Assembly (NCBI RefSeq): GCF_001274535.1
Contig: NZ_CP012410.1
Location: forward strand, 186,001-250,000
Direction of reading: 5' to 3'
Origin: Leptotrichia sp. oral taxon 212
GTDB taxonomy: Bacteria > Fusobacteriota > Fusobacteriia > Fusobacteriales > Leptotrichiaceae
Length of the DNA stretch: 64,000 bases
Within the stretch, counting starts at the first letter, position 1. Every line of letters begins with the position of its first letter. The notes under the pieces were generated by a model that saw only the letters and a program-made list of their open reading frames with translations, searched no databases and was not told the origin of the DNA. This document shows, piece after piece, positions 24,979 to 32,585 of the stretch. Both the position numbers and the translations under genes were made by a program.

Positions 24979-27273
24979 GTGAATGAGAGAATAGAATTTT
25001 TAAAAAAAGAACTGTTCAGAAATAAAAGAGAAATATCAATTGAAAGAGCAGTTCTTTACACTGAAAGCCATAAGCAGACAGAAAATTTACCTGAAATAAT
25101 TAGGCGTGCAAAAGCTACAGAAAATATTTTAAAAAAGATGGAAATAGGAATTAGAGAAAAAGAAATTATAGCAGGAAATAGAACAATAAAACCAAGAGCA
25201 GGTATTATCTCTCCTGAGATGGATCCCTACTGGATATTAAAGGAAATAGATACAATAGATACAAGACCTCAAGATAGATTTATATTTAAAGAAGATGACA
25301 AAAAGATTTTTTTAGAAGAGTTATATACTTATTGGGAAAAAAAATCTTTGAAAGATTCTCTAAATGGAGTAATACCTCCATATATAAGGAATGCTGTGAA
25401 CGAAAAAATAGTTAACTTAAATCAGACAGATAAAGGTCAGGGGCACATAATTCCAGATTTCGAAGAAGTATTAAAGAAAGGTTATCAAAATATAAAGAAA
25501 GAATTAGAAGAAAACTTAAAAAAAGATTCTGAAAATGACTTTTTCAAAGCTTCCTTGATAGTATTAAATGCGACTATAGAACATATTAGAAGATATGAAA
25601 AACTGGCAAGAGAATTAGCAGAAAAAGAAAATGACCCAGACAGAAAATATGAACTGGAAATAATTAGTAGAGTGTCAGGTAAAATAGCAACTGAACCAGC
25701 TGAAACATTTTTAGAAGCCCTTCAGCTGCTTTGGTATACAAGTATAGTTTTACAGATGGAATCAAATGCAAGTTCAATTTCCCTTGGAAGAATAGACCAG
25801 TATCTGTATCCTTACTATAAAAAAGATATTGAAAAAGGAGAAAGTAAAGAAAAATTAAAAGAATATCTTGAAGCATTTTATATAAAAACAAATGATGTTG
25901 TACTGCTTAGAAGTGAACATAGTGCAAAATTTTTTGCAGGATTTCCTTCAGGATATACAGCTCTTTTAGGTGGAGTGTCAATATATGGACAATCAGCAGT
26001 TAATGAACTTTCCTATCTATGTTTAGAAGCCTATCAGGATACAAGATTGCCTCAACCTAATTTAGGAGTTAGGGTAAATGAAATAGAACCAAAAAAATTT
26101 ATTAAAAAAACATGTGAAACAATAGCTTTAGGAACAGGAATACCACAACTATTTAATGATGAAGTTGTAATTCCATCTTTTTTATCAAGAGGAGTATCTC
26201 TTGAAGATGCAAGAGATTATTCTGTAGTAGGTTGTGTAGAACTTTCCATTCCTGGTAAAACTTACGGTTTACATGATATTGCAATGTTAAATATTTTAAA
26301 AATAATGGAAAAAGTATTATATAACAACGAATTAGAAATGGATTTGAATCTAGACAAGATTATTGAAAAAATCAAAGAAGCTATTTCGCATTATGTAAAA
26401 TTGATGGCTGAAGGGAGTAATATTGTTGATGAGGGACATGAAAAATATGCTCCTGTTCCTTTATTGTCCACATTAGTTAAAGATTCTTTAGAAAAAGGAA
26501 AAGACATAACATCAGGTGGGGCAAGATATAATTTTTCAGGAGTACAGGGAATTGGATTACCCAATTTATGTGATTCATTAATGATAATAAAAAAATTTAT
26601 TTTTGATAATAAAAAATATACATATAAAGAATTAATGGAAGCTCTTAGAAACAATTACGAAGGGAAGTACAGTGCTATAAGAGAAGAATTTGTAAATGAT
26701 GAAACAAAATATGGAAATGACATTGATGAAGTTGATAACATAAGTGCTGAAATATTAAGATATTATTGTAAAGAAGTGGAAAAATATTCAAATCCTAGAG
26801 GGGGGAAATTTATTCCAGGTTCATATACTGTTTCTGCACATATTCCATTAGGAGAAGTAGTAGGAGCGACACCTGATGGAAGATATTCTGGAGAACAATT
26901 AGCAGATGGAGGACTTTCTCCTATGTTTGGTAGAGATATATTTGGACCGACAGCAGTACTGAAAAGTTTAAGTAAATTAGATAATGTTTTACTTACAAAT
27001 GGAAGTTTATTAAATGTAAAATTGACTCCTAGTGTAGTAAATACAGATGAAGGAATAAATAAATTTGTAGATTTTATATATGCCTATATGAAATTAAAAC
27101 TTACACATATTCAGTTTAATGTAATCGGTGTGGACACATTAAAAAAAGCTCAGTTGAATCCAGAAAAATACGGTAATTTAGTAGTAAGAGTTGCAGGATA
27201 TAGTGCTTTCTTTACTGAACTCAATAAAAAAATACAGGATGATATTATTCATAGAACTGAGCATCGGTTGTAA
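24979..27273 (+). CDS. pflD: Glycyl radical enzyme, PflD-type (1,5-anhydrohexitol-6-phosphate C-O lyase)
   Basis: A 764-residue enzyme, aligning end to end with my memory of E. coli PflD (765 residues). The radical glycine is Gly740 (RVAGYSAFF), the thiyl cysteine Cys419 and base Glu421 (GCVELS), with Asp433 (KTYGLHD) and His156 (GQGHIIPDF). Where diol dehydratases have NGHS, this protein has NASS (263-266), exactly as in PflD, so it is not a glycerol or propanediol dehydratase. E. coli YbiW and PflD open the ring of 1,5-anhydroglucitol- and 1,5-anhydromannitol-6-phosphate to 1-deoxyfructose-6-phosphate. It starts at GTG 24979 after AGGAGG. Activase and aldolase follow in the same operon. Confidence 0.9.
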   Translation: MNERIEFLKKELFRNKREISIERAVLYTESHKQTENLPEIIRRAKATENILKKMEIGIREKEIIAGNRTIKPRAGIISPEMDPYWILKEIDTIDTRPQDRFIFKEDDKKIFLEELYTYWEKKSLKDSLNGVIPPYIRNAVNEKIVNLNQTDKGQGHIIPDFEEVLKKGYQNIKKELEENLKKDSENDFFKASLIVLNATIEHIRRYEKLARELAEKENDPDRKYELEIISRVSGKIATEPAETFLEALQLLWYTSIVLQMESNASSISLGRIDQYLYPYYKKDIEKGESKEKLKEYLEAFYIKTNDVVLLRSEHSAKFFAGFPSGYTALLGGVSIYGQSAVNELSYLCLEAYQDTRLPQPNLGVRVNEIEPKKFIKKTCETIALGTGIPQLFNDEVVIPSFLSRGVSLEDARDYSVVGCVELSIPGKTYGLHDIAMLNILKIMEKVLYNNELEMDLNLDKIIEKIKEAISHYVKLMAEGSNIVDEGHEKYAPVPLLSTLVKDSLEKGKDITSGGARYNFSGVQGIGLPNLCDSLMIIKKFIFDNKKYTYKELMEALRNNYEGKYSAIREEFVNDETKYGNDIDEVDNISAEILRYYCKEVEKYSNPRGGKFIPGSYTVSAHIPLGEVVGATPDGRYSGEQLADGGLSPMFGRDIFGPTAVLKSLSKLDNVLLTNGSLLNVKLTPSVVNTDEGINKFVDFIYAYMKLKLTHIQFNVIGVDTLKKAQLNPEKYGNLVVRVAGYSAFFTELNKKIQDDIIHRTEHRL

Positions 27274-27319
27274 TAATTGTAGAATAATATAGAAAAAGAG
27301 AGGTGTGCTATGTTTTGAT

Positions 27320-28057
27320 ATGGAAAATCTTAAAAAAAAAGGACTGATATTTAATATACAGAGATATTCGTTAAATGACGGGAACGGAATAAGGACGATA
27401 GTATTTTTTAAAGGTTGCCCGCTCAGATGTCCATGGTGTTCTAATCCTGAATCTCAAAGTATGGAAATAGAAGAAATGAAAAGTAATATAAATAAAAATA
27501 AAAAGACAGTTGGCAAATGGTATACTATTGATGAAATAATAAAAGAAGTATTAAAAGATGAAGTTTTTTTTAATACATCAGGTGGAGGAGTAACTTTGTC
27601 AGGAGGAGAGATATTACTTCAAGGAGAATTTATTACCGAACTTTTAAAAGAATTAAAAGAAAATATGATAAATACTGCTGTAGAAACATGCGGATATGGA
27701 AGTACAGAAGTATTTAGAAAAATGTTACCTTATATAGATACAGTATTTTTTGATTTAAAAATAATGGATAATAAAAAATCAAAAGAGATATTAAAAGGAG
27801 ATTTTCAAACTATAAAAAATAATTTTTTAGAAGCTGTAAGAAATAATAAAGTAATTCCAAGATTTCCTTATATTCCTGGATATACAGATGATATTGAAAA
27901 TATAAATAAAATGTTAGAAATTATAAAAAAATGTAATCTATCAGAAATACACGTTTTACCATATCATAATTATGGTATATCTAAATATGAACAGCTTAAT
28001 AGAAAATATGAGTTAGAAGATACTGAAATTCCAAAAAAGAAAAAATGGAAGAAATAA
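27320..28057 (+). CDS. pflC: Glycyl radical enzyme activase, frameshifted near its 3' end
   Basis: A radical SAM enzyme that installs the glycyl radical on the preceding protein. The cluster motif is Cys33, Cys37, Cys40 (GCPLRCPWC), with GGGVTLSGGE and VETCGYG. It lacks the extra cysteine-rich ferredoxin insert usual in PflC-type activases. In frame it stops at 28057 after PKKKKWKK. The heptamer A-AAA-AAG (28033-28039) precedes; reading on in the -1 frame adds MEEIKRYIEDKGLKVLIGG, the expected family C-terminus, ending 28104. This is either programmed frameshifting or a one-base loss. The start is also unclear: ATG 27310 with the best ribosome spacing is out of frame by one T; ATG 27320 or GTG 27305 are in frame. 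Confidence 0.82.
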   Translation: MENLKKKGLIFNIQRYSLNDGNGIRTIVFFKGCPLRCPWCSNPESQSMEIEEMKSNINKNKKTVGKWYTIDEIIKEVLKDEVFFNTSGGGVTLSGGEILLQGEFITELLKELKENMINTAVETCGYGSTEVFRKMLPYIDTVFFDLKIMDNKKSKEILKGDFQTIKNNFLEAVRNNKVIPRFPYIPGYTDDIENINKMLEIIKKCNLSEIHVLPYHNYGISKYEQLNRKYELEDTEIPKKKKWKK

Positions 28058-28155
28058 AGAGATATATTGAAGATAAAGGACTTAAAGTATTAATAGGCGG
28101 ATAAATAAAAAAGAAAGGAGAGGTAACGTAAATTTAAAAGTTACCAGATAAAATT

Positions 28156-28872
28156 ATGGAATATTTTTTAGATACTGCAAATTTAGATGAGATAAAAAAA
28201 ATTAATGATATTTTTCCTATAAAAGGTGTTACAACAAATCCTTCGATTATAGCAAAGGAAAATAGAAATTTTAAAGAGATTATAAATGATATATTTAGTA
28301 TTATAGGTAAAGAAAAAATTATTCATGTACAAGCTGTAGGAAATACAGCTGAGTTTTTGATTAAAGAAGTTAACCTTTTGAGAGATACTTTTGGGGAGAA
28401 TGTTTATGTGAAAATTCCTGTAACATTTGAAGGAATAAAAGCAATGAAAATACTTACAAAAGACGGACATAAAATAACTGCAACAGGTATACTTTCACCT
28501 CAACAGATAATAATGGCTGTAGAAGCAGGAGCAGAATATATGGCGCCTTATATAAACAGATCAGATAATATAGGTGAAAATGGAATAGAAATAGTAAAAG
28601 AAGCTTTTAAAATATTAGAAATAAATAAAAAATCCGATGTAGAATGTCAGGAAAAATTTAAAAGAATATTTGAACCTAAAATTCTAGGAGCCTCATTTAA
28701 GAATGTCAGACAAGTGCATGAAACAATGCTTGCAGGTTCAAAATCAGTAACGGTTTCTTTTGATGTATTTGAAAAATTGATATATCATCCCTATACAGAT
28801 TGGAGTATGGATAAATTTAATTCTGACTGGGAAAAAGTATACGGAAATAAAACGTTATTAGAATTACTTTAG
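28156..28872 (+). CDS. fsa: Fructose-6-phosphate-aldolase-type transaldolase
   Basis: A 238-residue class I aldolase of the FSA/TalC group. The Schiff-base lysine is Lys86 (YVKIPVT), Gln59 lies in HVQAVG and Tyr132 in APYINR, the tyrosine that marks FSA rather than true transaldolase. It is about 18 residues longer than E. coli FsaA, mainly through an insertion at about 158-170 before LGASFKN. In the predicted pathway it cleaves 1-deoxyfructose-6-phosphate to hydroxyacetone and glyceraldehyde-3-phosphate. The gene closes the operon behind the activase and is followed by a terminator. Confidence 0.92.
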   Translation: MEYFLDTANLDEIKKINDIFPIKGVTTNPSIIAKENRNFKEIINDIFSIIGKEKIIHVQAVGNTAEFLIKEVNLLRDTFGENVYVKIPVTFEGIKAMKILTKDGHKITATGILSPQQIIMAVEAGAEYMAPYINRSDNIGENGIEIVKEAFKILEINKKSDVECQEKFKRIFEPKILGASFKNVRQVHETMLAGSKSVTVSFDVFEKLIYHPYTDWSMDKFNSDWEKVYGNKTLLELL

Positions 28873-28881
28873 TATTATTAA

Positions 28882-28945
28882 AACATGTACCTTTAAGCTT
28901 TTCAAAATAAATTGACTACTCTTTTGGTACATGTTCTTGATTTTC
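28882..28945 (+). terminator. Terminator after the aldolase gene
   Basis: AACATGTACC (28882-28891) pairs perfectly with GGTACATGTT (28926-28935); the T-tract is interrupted (CTTGATTTT). Confidence 0.65.
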
Positions 28946-29046
28946 CTTATAACTTTTCAAAGATTAAATAAACAATAAATTAATTTATATATGGTTTAAT
29001 ATAACAAATGTATTTTTATTAAATTTCAAATGATGATGGAGGTTTT

Positions 29047-30231
29047 ATGAAAAAGAAGTTTGTTATATTAATAATAGGAATTTTAACTCTTACTTTTTGT
29101 GTAAATTCCTGTTCAAAGAAAAATGACAATAAGAGTGAAATTGTAAAAAATAAAAATTCAAAAGTTAACAATAGTGAAATGACAGTTCCAGGTTATGCCT
29201 TGGGGGAAGTACCTATTATTCAAATACCTGAAATACCAAATCTTTCTGTGACAGAAAATCCAGCTGCAAAAATTACTTTGGATATGACAAAAAAAATATC
29301 TTCTGTTCCTGGAATTACAATAACACCTGTAAAAGTTGAAAATGGTGATATTCTAGGAGGAAACTATACTGCGCAAATCGGAAAGGATGGAAAAGGTCAG
29401 CTAAGTGAGGGAAATAAAGTTGTTCAAAGTGATGGAAATGGAGCAGGACAATATACTGATGAAAAAGTAACTATTCAAAGAGATCAAAATGGAGCAGGAC
29501 AATATATAAATAATGTTACAGGAGTTACACTCCAAGTTGATTCTAAAGGAGCAGGACAGTATACTGATGAAAAAAATGGAATTTCTTTACAGGTAAATGA
29601 TAACGGAACAGGAATGTATAAAAATGAAAATAATGGAATAGATATAATGATAAATGAAGAAGGTGCCACTTACACTAGTGCTAATCTGGTAATTGAAAAT
29701 AATAGTGATGGTAGTGGGGAATATCATGATAAATCTAAAAATCTTTTAATTGAAAATAACGGAAAAGGTAAAGCAATAATAACATATAATGGGAAAACTG
29801 TTGAAGTAGATGCAAAACCTCTTGGAAAACCACCAAGATTTTTAAAATTAGAAATGGTTCCACCTGTTCCTGCTATAGAAGCAAATAGTCTTTTAATAAC
29901 TTTAGATTCAGGAGTTCTTTTTGATGTAGATAAATACAATCTTCGTCCTGAAGCTCAGGAAATTCTTAAAAATCTTGCAGTTGTATTGAAAGAAGCAGAT
30001 ATAAAATCTTTTGAAATTGATGGGCATACAGATTCTGATGCAAGTGATGAGTATAATAAGACACTGTCGGATAATCGTGCCAAATCTGTCAAAGAATTTC
30101 TATCCTCTCAAGGAGTAAAGGCCAATATTATAACAAATGGTTATGGAGAGAGTAAGCCAATAGCTTCAAATGATACGCCGGAAGGTAAGCAAAAAAATCG
30201 CCGTGTTGAAATTATAATTCCTACAATGTAG
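29047..30231 (+). CDS. OmpA-family outer-membrane lipoprotein with internal repeats
   Basis: A 394-residue protein with a signal peptide ending in VNSC (Cys22, probable lipidation). Residues about 115-250 hold degenerate tandem repeats of roughly 20 residues built on NGAGQYTDEK and related sequences (GKGQL, NGAGQY, KGAGQY, NGTGMY, DGSGEY), probably a beta-repeat stalk. Residues about 285-394 form an OmpA peptidoglycan-binding domain (FEIDGHTDSD, LSDNRAKSVKEFL, NGYGESKPIASN, NRRVEI) with the usual diaminopimelate-binding Asp and Arg. It is likely a Pal-like anchor between outer membrane and cell wall. It stands alone between terminators. Confidence 0.88.
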   Translation: MKKKFVILIIGILTLTFCVNSCSKKNDNKSEIVKNKNSKVNNSEMTVPGYALGEVPIIQIPEIPNLSVTENPAAKITLDMTKKISSVPGITITPVKVENGDILGGNYTAQIGKDGKGQLSEGNKVVQSDGNGAGQYTDEKVTIQRDQNGAGQYINNVTGVTLQVDSKGAGQYTDEKNGISLQVNDNGTGMYKNENNGIDIMINEEGATYTSANLVIENNSDGSGEYHDKSKNLLIENNGKGKAIITYNGKTVEVDAKPLGKPPRFLKLEMVPPVPAIEANSLLITLDSGVLFDVDKYNLRPEAQEILKNLAVVLKEADIKSFEIDGHTDSDASDEYNKTLSDNRAKSVKEFLSSQGVKANIITNGYGESKPIASNDTPEGKQKNRRVEIIIPTM

Positions 30232-30285
30232 TTCCAGTTTAAATTTTAGAATTTAATTTAAGTACTATCTTATTTGCTTCACAAT

Positions 30286-30345
30286 AAAAAAAGTGATTTT
30301 TATCAGATAATTATATAAAAAATCCATGATAAATTTACTTTTTAA
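30286..30345 (+). terminator. Terminator after the OmpA-family gene
   Basis: AAAAAAGTGATTTTTATCA (30287-30305) pairs with TGATAAATTTACTTTTT (30327-30343), then AAATA. Confidence 0.65.
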
Positions 30346-30364
30346 ATAGAAAATAAATACAACG

Positions 30365-30442
30365 AAAAAACTGTTATAAGTGTACTATATCTGTAATTTA
30401 ATTTTCAGGATTTTGGGTGCAGTATACTTAGGCAGTTTTTTA
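30365..30442 (+). terminator. Second terminator-like hairpin
   Basis: AAAAAACTG with ATAAGTGTACT (30365-30386) pairs with AGTATACTTA and CAGTTTTTT (30421-30440). It lies upstream of the next promoter in this 436-base gap, so it probably backs up the first terminator. Confidence 0.55.
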
Positions 30443-30519
30443 TTATATGAAATCTCTTTAATTTAACCTTTAATAAATTAAAAAAATCACTAAAATAAGA
30501 GAAATTTTTCATAAAGTAC

Positions 30520-30548
30520 TTGACAATATAGTAAAATATATTTAAAAT
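30520..30548 (+). promoter_or_regulatory. Promoter of the trans-sulfuration operon
   Basis: TTGACA (30520-30525), 17 bases, TAAAAT (30543-30548). In the 115-base leader, AAGGAGA (30611-30617) precedes the start-stop pair ATGTAA (30628-30633), a possible minimal upstream ORF. Confidence 0.7.
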
Positions 30549-30667
30549 GCTATAATGAGAAATAGTCATTAATTTTAAAATACAAAGCCAAATCTTAAAT
30601 ATTAAAACAGAAGGAGATTGTTAAGTGATGTAAGTAACATAAAATAATATAAAGGAGAGTAACGGCT

Positions 30668-31816
30668 ATGAAATTTGGAACAAAAATTATACACGGGTAT
30701 AATATGATTGACGAGTCGACAGGAGCTTCTTCCATATCTATATGTCAGGCATCGACATTTCATCAGAATGATATAGATGATGATCAGAAGTACACATATT
30801 CGAGATTTGGGAATCCTACGAGGGAAGCACTTGAAGATGCAATCGCAAGTCTTGAAAAAGCAAAATACGGACTTGCTTTTTCATCAGGGATGGCAGCAAT
30901 AACAGCAGTTCTACTTTCGTTTTCAAAAGGAGATCACATTGTAATGTGTAAGGATGTGTACGGAGGAGCATTTCAGCTTGTAATGGAAGTTTTTCCGCGT
31001 TTTGGAATAGAAGTAAGTTTTGTTGATGAAACAGATGTTTCAGAATGGGAAAGCGCAATAAAGGAAAATACAAAAGCCTTCTATATGGAAACTCCATCCA
31101 ATCCTCTGTTAAAAATTACAGATATAGAAGCTGTAGTAAGTATTGCGAAAAAGCATAATCTGAAAACTATAATAGACAATACTTTCATGACACCTCAATA
31201 TCAGAATCCGATTCCAATGGGAGTGGACATTGTTATTCACAGTGCGACAAAATTTCTTAATGGACACAGTGATGTAGTTTTAGGAATGATAGTTACTGAT
31301 GATGAAACTTTGTACAAAGAGATGAAAAAACAGCAGATAATTTTAGGTGCATTGCCTGGAGTTGAAGAATGCTGGCTAGTTTTACGTGGAATGAAAACAA
31401 TGGAAATAAGAATGAATAAAAGTTCGGAAACAACTTTAAAAATAGCTGAATATCTTCAAAGACACCCTAAAATTCAAAAGGTGTACTATCCTGGACTGAA
31501 AAATCATGAAGGATATGAAACTAACAAAAAACAATCTTCTGGCGGTGGAGCGGTCCTGTCCTTTGATTTAGGATGCTGTGAAAAAGTAAGGAAATTCTTT
31601 AAGCTTGTGAAATATCCTATTGTTGCAGTGAGTTTAGGAGGAGTTGAATCAATATTGTCATATCCCTACAAAATGTCTCATGCCTGTGTACCTGAAGAAG
31701 AAAGAATTAGAATGGGAGTAACTTCCGGACTTATAAGACTTTCTGTCGGAATAGAAGATAGTGAAGATCTGATAAATGATATAGAAAATGCATTGAGTAA
31801 GATGGACGAAGAGTAA
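30668..31816 (+). CDS. PLP-dependent trans-sulfuration lyase (cystathionine gamma/beta-lyase family)
   Basis: A 382-residue fold-type I PLP enzyme of the Cys/Met metabolism family. The PLP lysine is Lys195 (IHSATKFLNGHSD), the ring-nitrogen aspartate Asp170 (IIDNTF), and the tyrosine and arginine of the neighbouring subunit lie in YTYSRFGNPT. Sequence alone does not separate cystathionine gamma-lyase, beta-lyase and methionine or cysteine lyase. It is followed by a gamma-glutamyl hydrolase and an amino-acid permease, which suggests breakdown of a gamma-glutamyl sulfur amino acid, releasing a 2-oxo acid, ammonia and a thiol or hydrogen sulfide. Confidence 0.9.
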   Translation: MKFGTKIIHGYNMIDESTGASSISICQASTFHQNDIDDDQKYTYSRFGNPTREALEDAIASLEKAKYGLAFSSGMAAITAVLLSFSKGDHIVMCKDVYGGAFQLVMEVFPRFGIEVSFVDETDVSEWESAIKENTKAFYMETPSNPLLKITDIEAVVSIAKKHNLKTIIDNTFMTPQYQNPIPMGVDIVIHSATKFLNGHSDVVLGMIVTDDETLYKEMKKQQIILGALPGVEECWLVLRGMKTMEIRMNKSSETTLKIAEYLQRHPKIQKVYYPGLKNHEGYETNKKQSSGGGAVLSFDLGCCEKVRKFFKLVKYPIVAVSLGGVESILSYPYKMSHACVPEEERIRMGVTSGLIRLSVGIEDSEDLINDIENALSKMDEE

Positions 31817-31840
31817 AAAAAGAATATGGAGGAGAGAATT

Positions 31841-32584
31841 ATGTCAAAAAAGCCTGTTATTGGTATATCTTCAAGCGTAATAACTGATCAGGGAGGTATG
31901 TTTCCAGGTTATAAAAGAACTTATGTAAATAAAGATTACGTAGATGCTGTTATAAAAAATGGAGGATTGCCGGTAATACTTCCTTTCAATGAAGATGAAG
32001 AAATTATCAGGGGACTTGTATCCCGTGTAGACGGTCTTATTCTGTCAGGAGGACATGATGTAGCTCCTTTTAATTACGGCGAGGAGCCTGAGCAAAAATT
32101 AGGTGAAATATTTCCTGAAAGGGATAAATTTGATTACATGCTTTTATCAGAAGCAAAAAAGAAAAAAATCCCTATTTTAGGAATATGTAGAGGACTGCAA
32201 GTTATAAATACTTGTGAAGGAGGAACGCTTTATCAGGATCTTTCATACATTGATTCTGTTCCTGTATACAAGCATTCACAGGGACACAGTCCTGAATTAA
32301 GAACACACAGTATAGAAATTGATGAAAACTCTATTTTACATGGGATATTTGGAGTTAAGGAAATGAAAGTGAATTCCTTTCATCATCAGACGTTAAAAAA
32401 AGTGGCACAGGGATATAAAGTTACGGCAAAGGCAAAGGATGGAGTCATTGAAGCGATTGAAGCAGAAAACTATCCTTTTCTGATAGGCGTACAATGGCAC
32501 CCTGAAATGCTGTTTAAAGTACATGAAGATATGAATAAGCTGTTTTCAGCATTAGTGAGTAAAGCAGAAGAAGGGATGAGATAA
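31841..32584 (+). CDS. Gamma-glutamyl hydrolase, class I glutamine-amidotransferase-like (peptidase C26)
   Basis: A 247-residue hydrolase of the PuuD/peptidase C26 family, which cleaves gamma-glutamyl amide bonds. The catalytic triad is Cys116 (LGICRGLQ), His220 and Glu222 (GVQWHPE). LILSGGHDVAP near residues 67-76 is typical. I chose ATG 31841, which has GGAGGAGA at the right distance, over ATG 31826, which overlaps that ribosome site. In this operon it probably removes the glutamyl group from a peptide or conjugate before the lyase acts; the amine need not be GABA. Confidence 0.9.
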   Translation: MSKKPVIGISSSVITDQGGMFPGYKRTYVNKDYVDAVIKNGGLPVILPFNEDEEIIRGLVSRVDGLILSGGHDVAPFNYGEEPEQKLGEIFPERDKFDYMLLSEAKKKKIPILGICRGLQVINTCEGGTLYQDLSYIDSVPVYKHSQGHSPELRTHSIEIDENSILHGIFGVKEMKVNSFHHQTLKKVAQGYKVTAKAKDGVIEAIEAENYPFLIGVQWHPEMLFKVHEDMNKLFSALVSKAEEGMR

Positions 32585-32585
32585 A

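Noticed and set aside
24979-27273. Annotation as pyruvate formate-lyase or glycerol dehydratase
   Set aside because: It has GCVE rather than the Cys-Cys pair of pyruvate formate-lyase, and NASS replaces the diol dehydratase NGHS; PflD signatures fit throughout.
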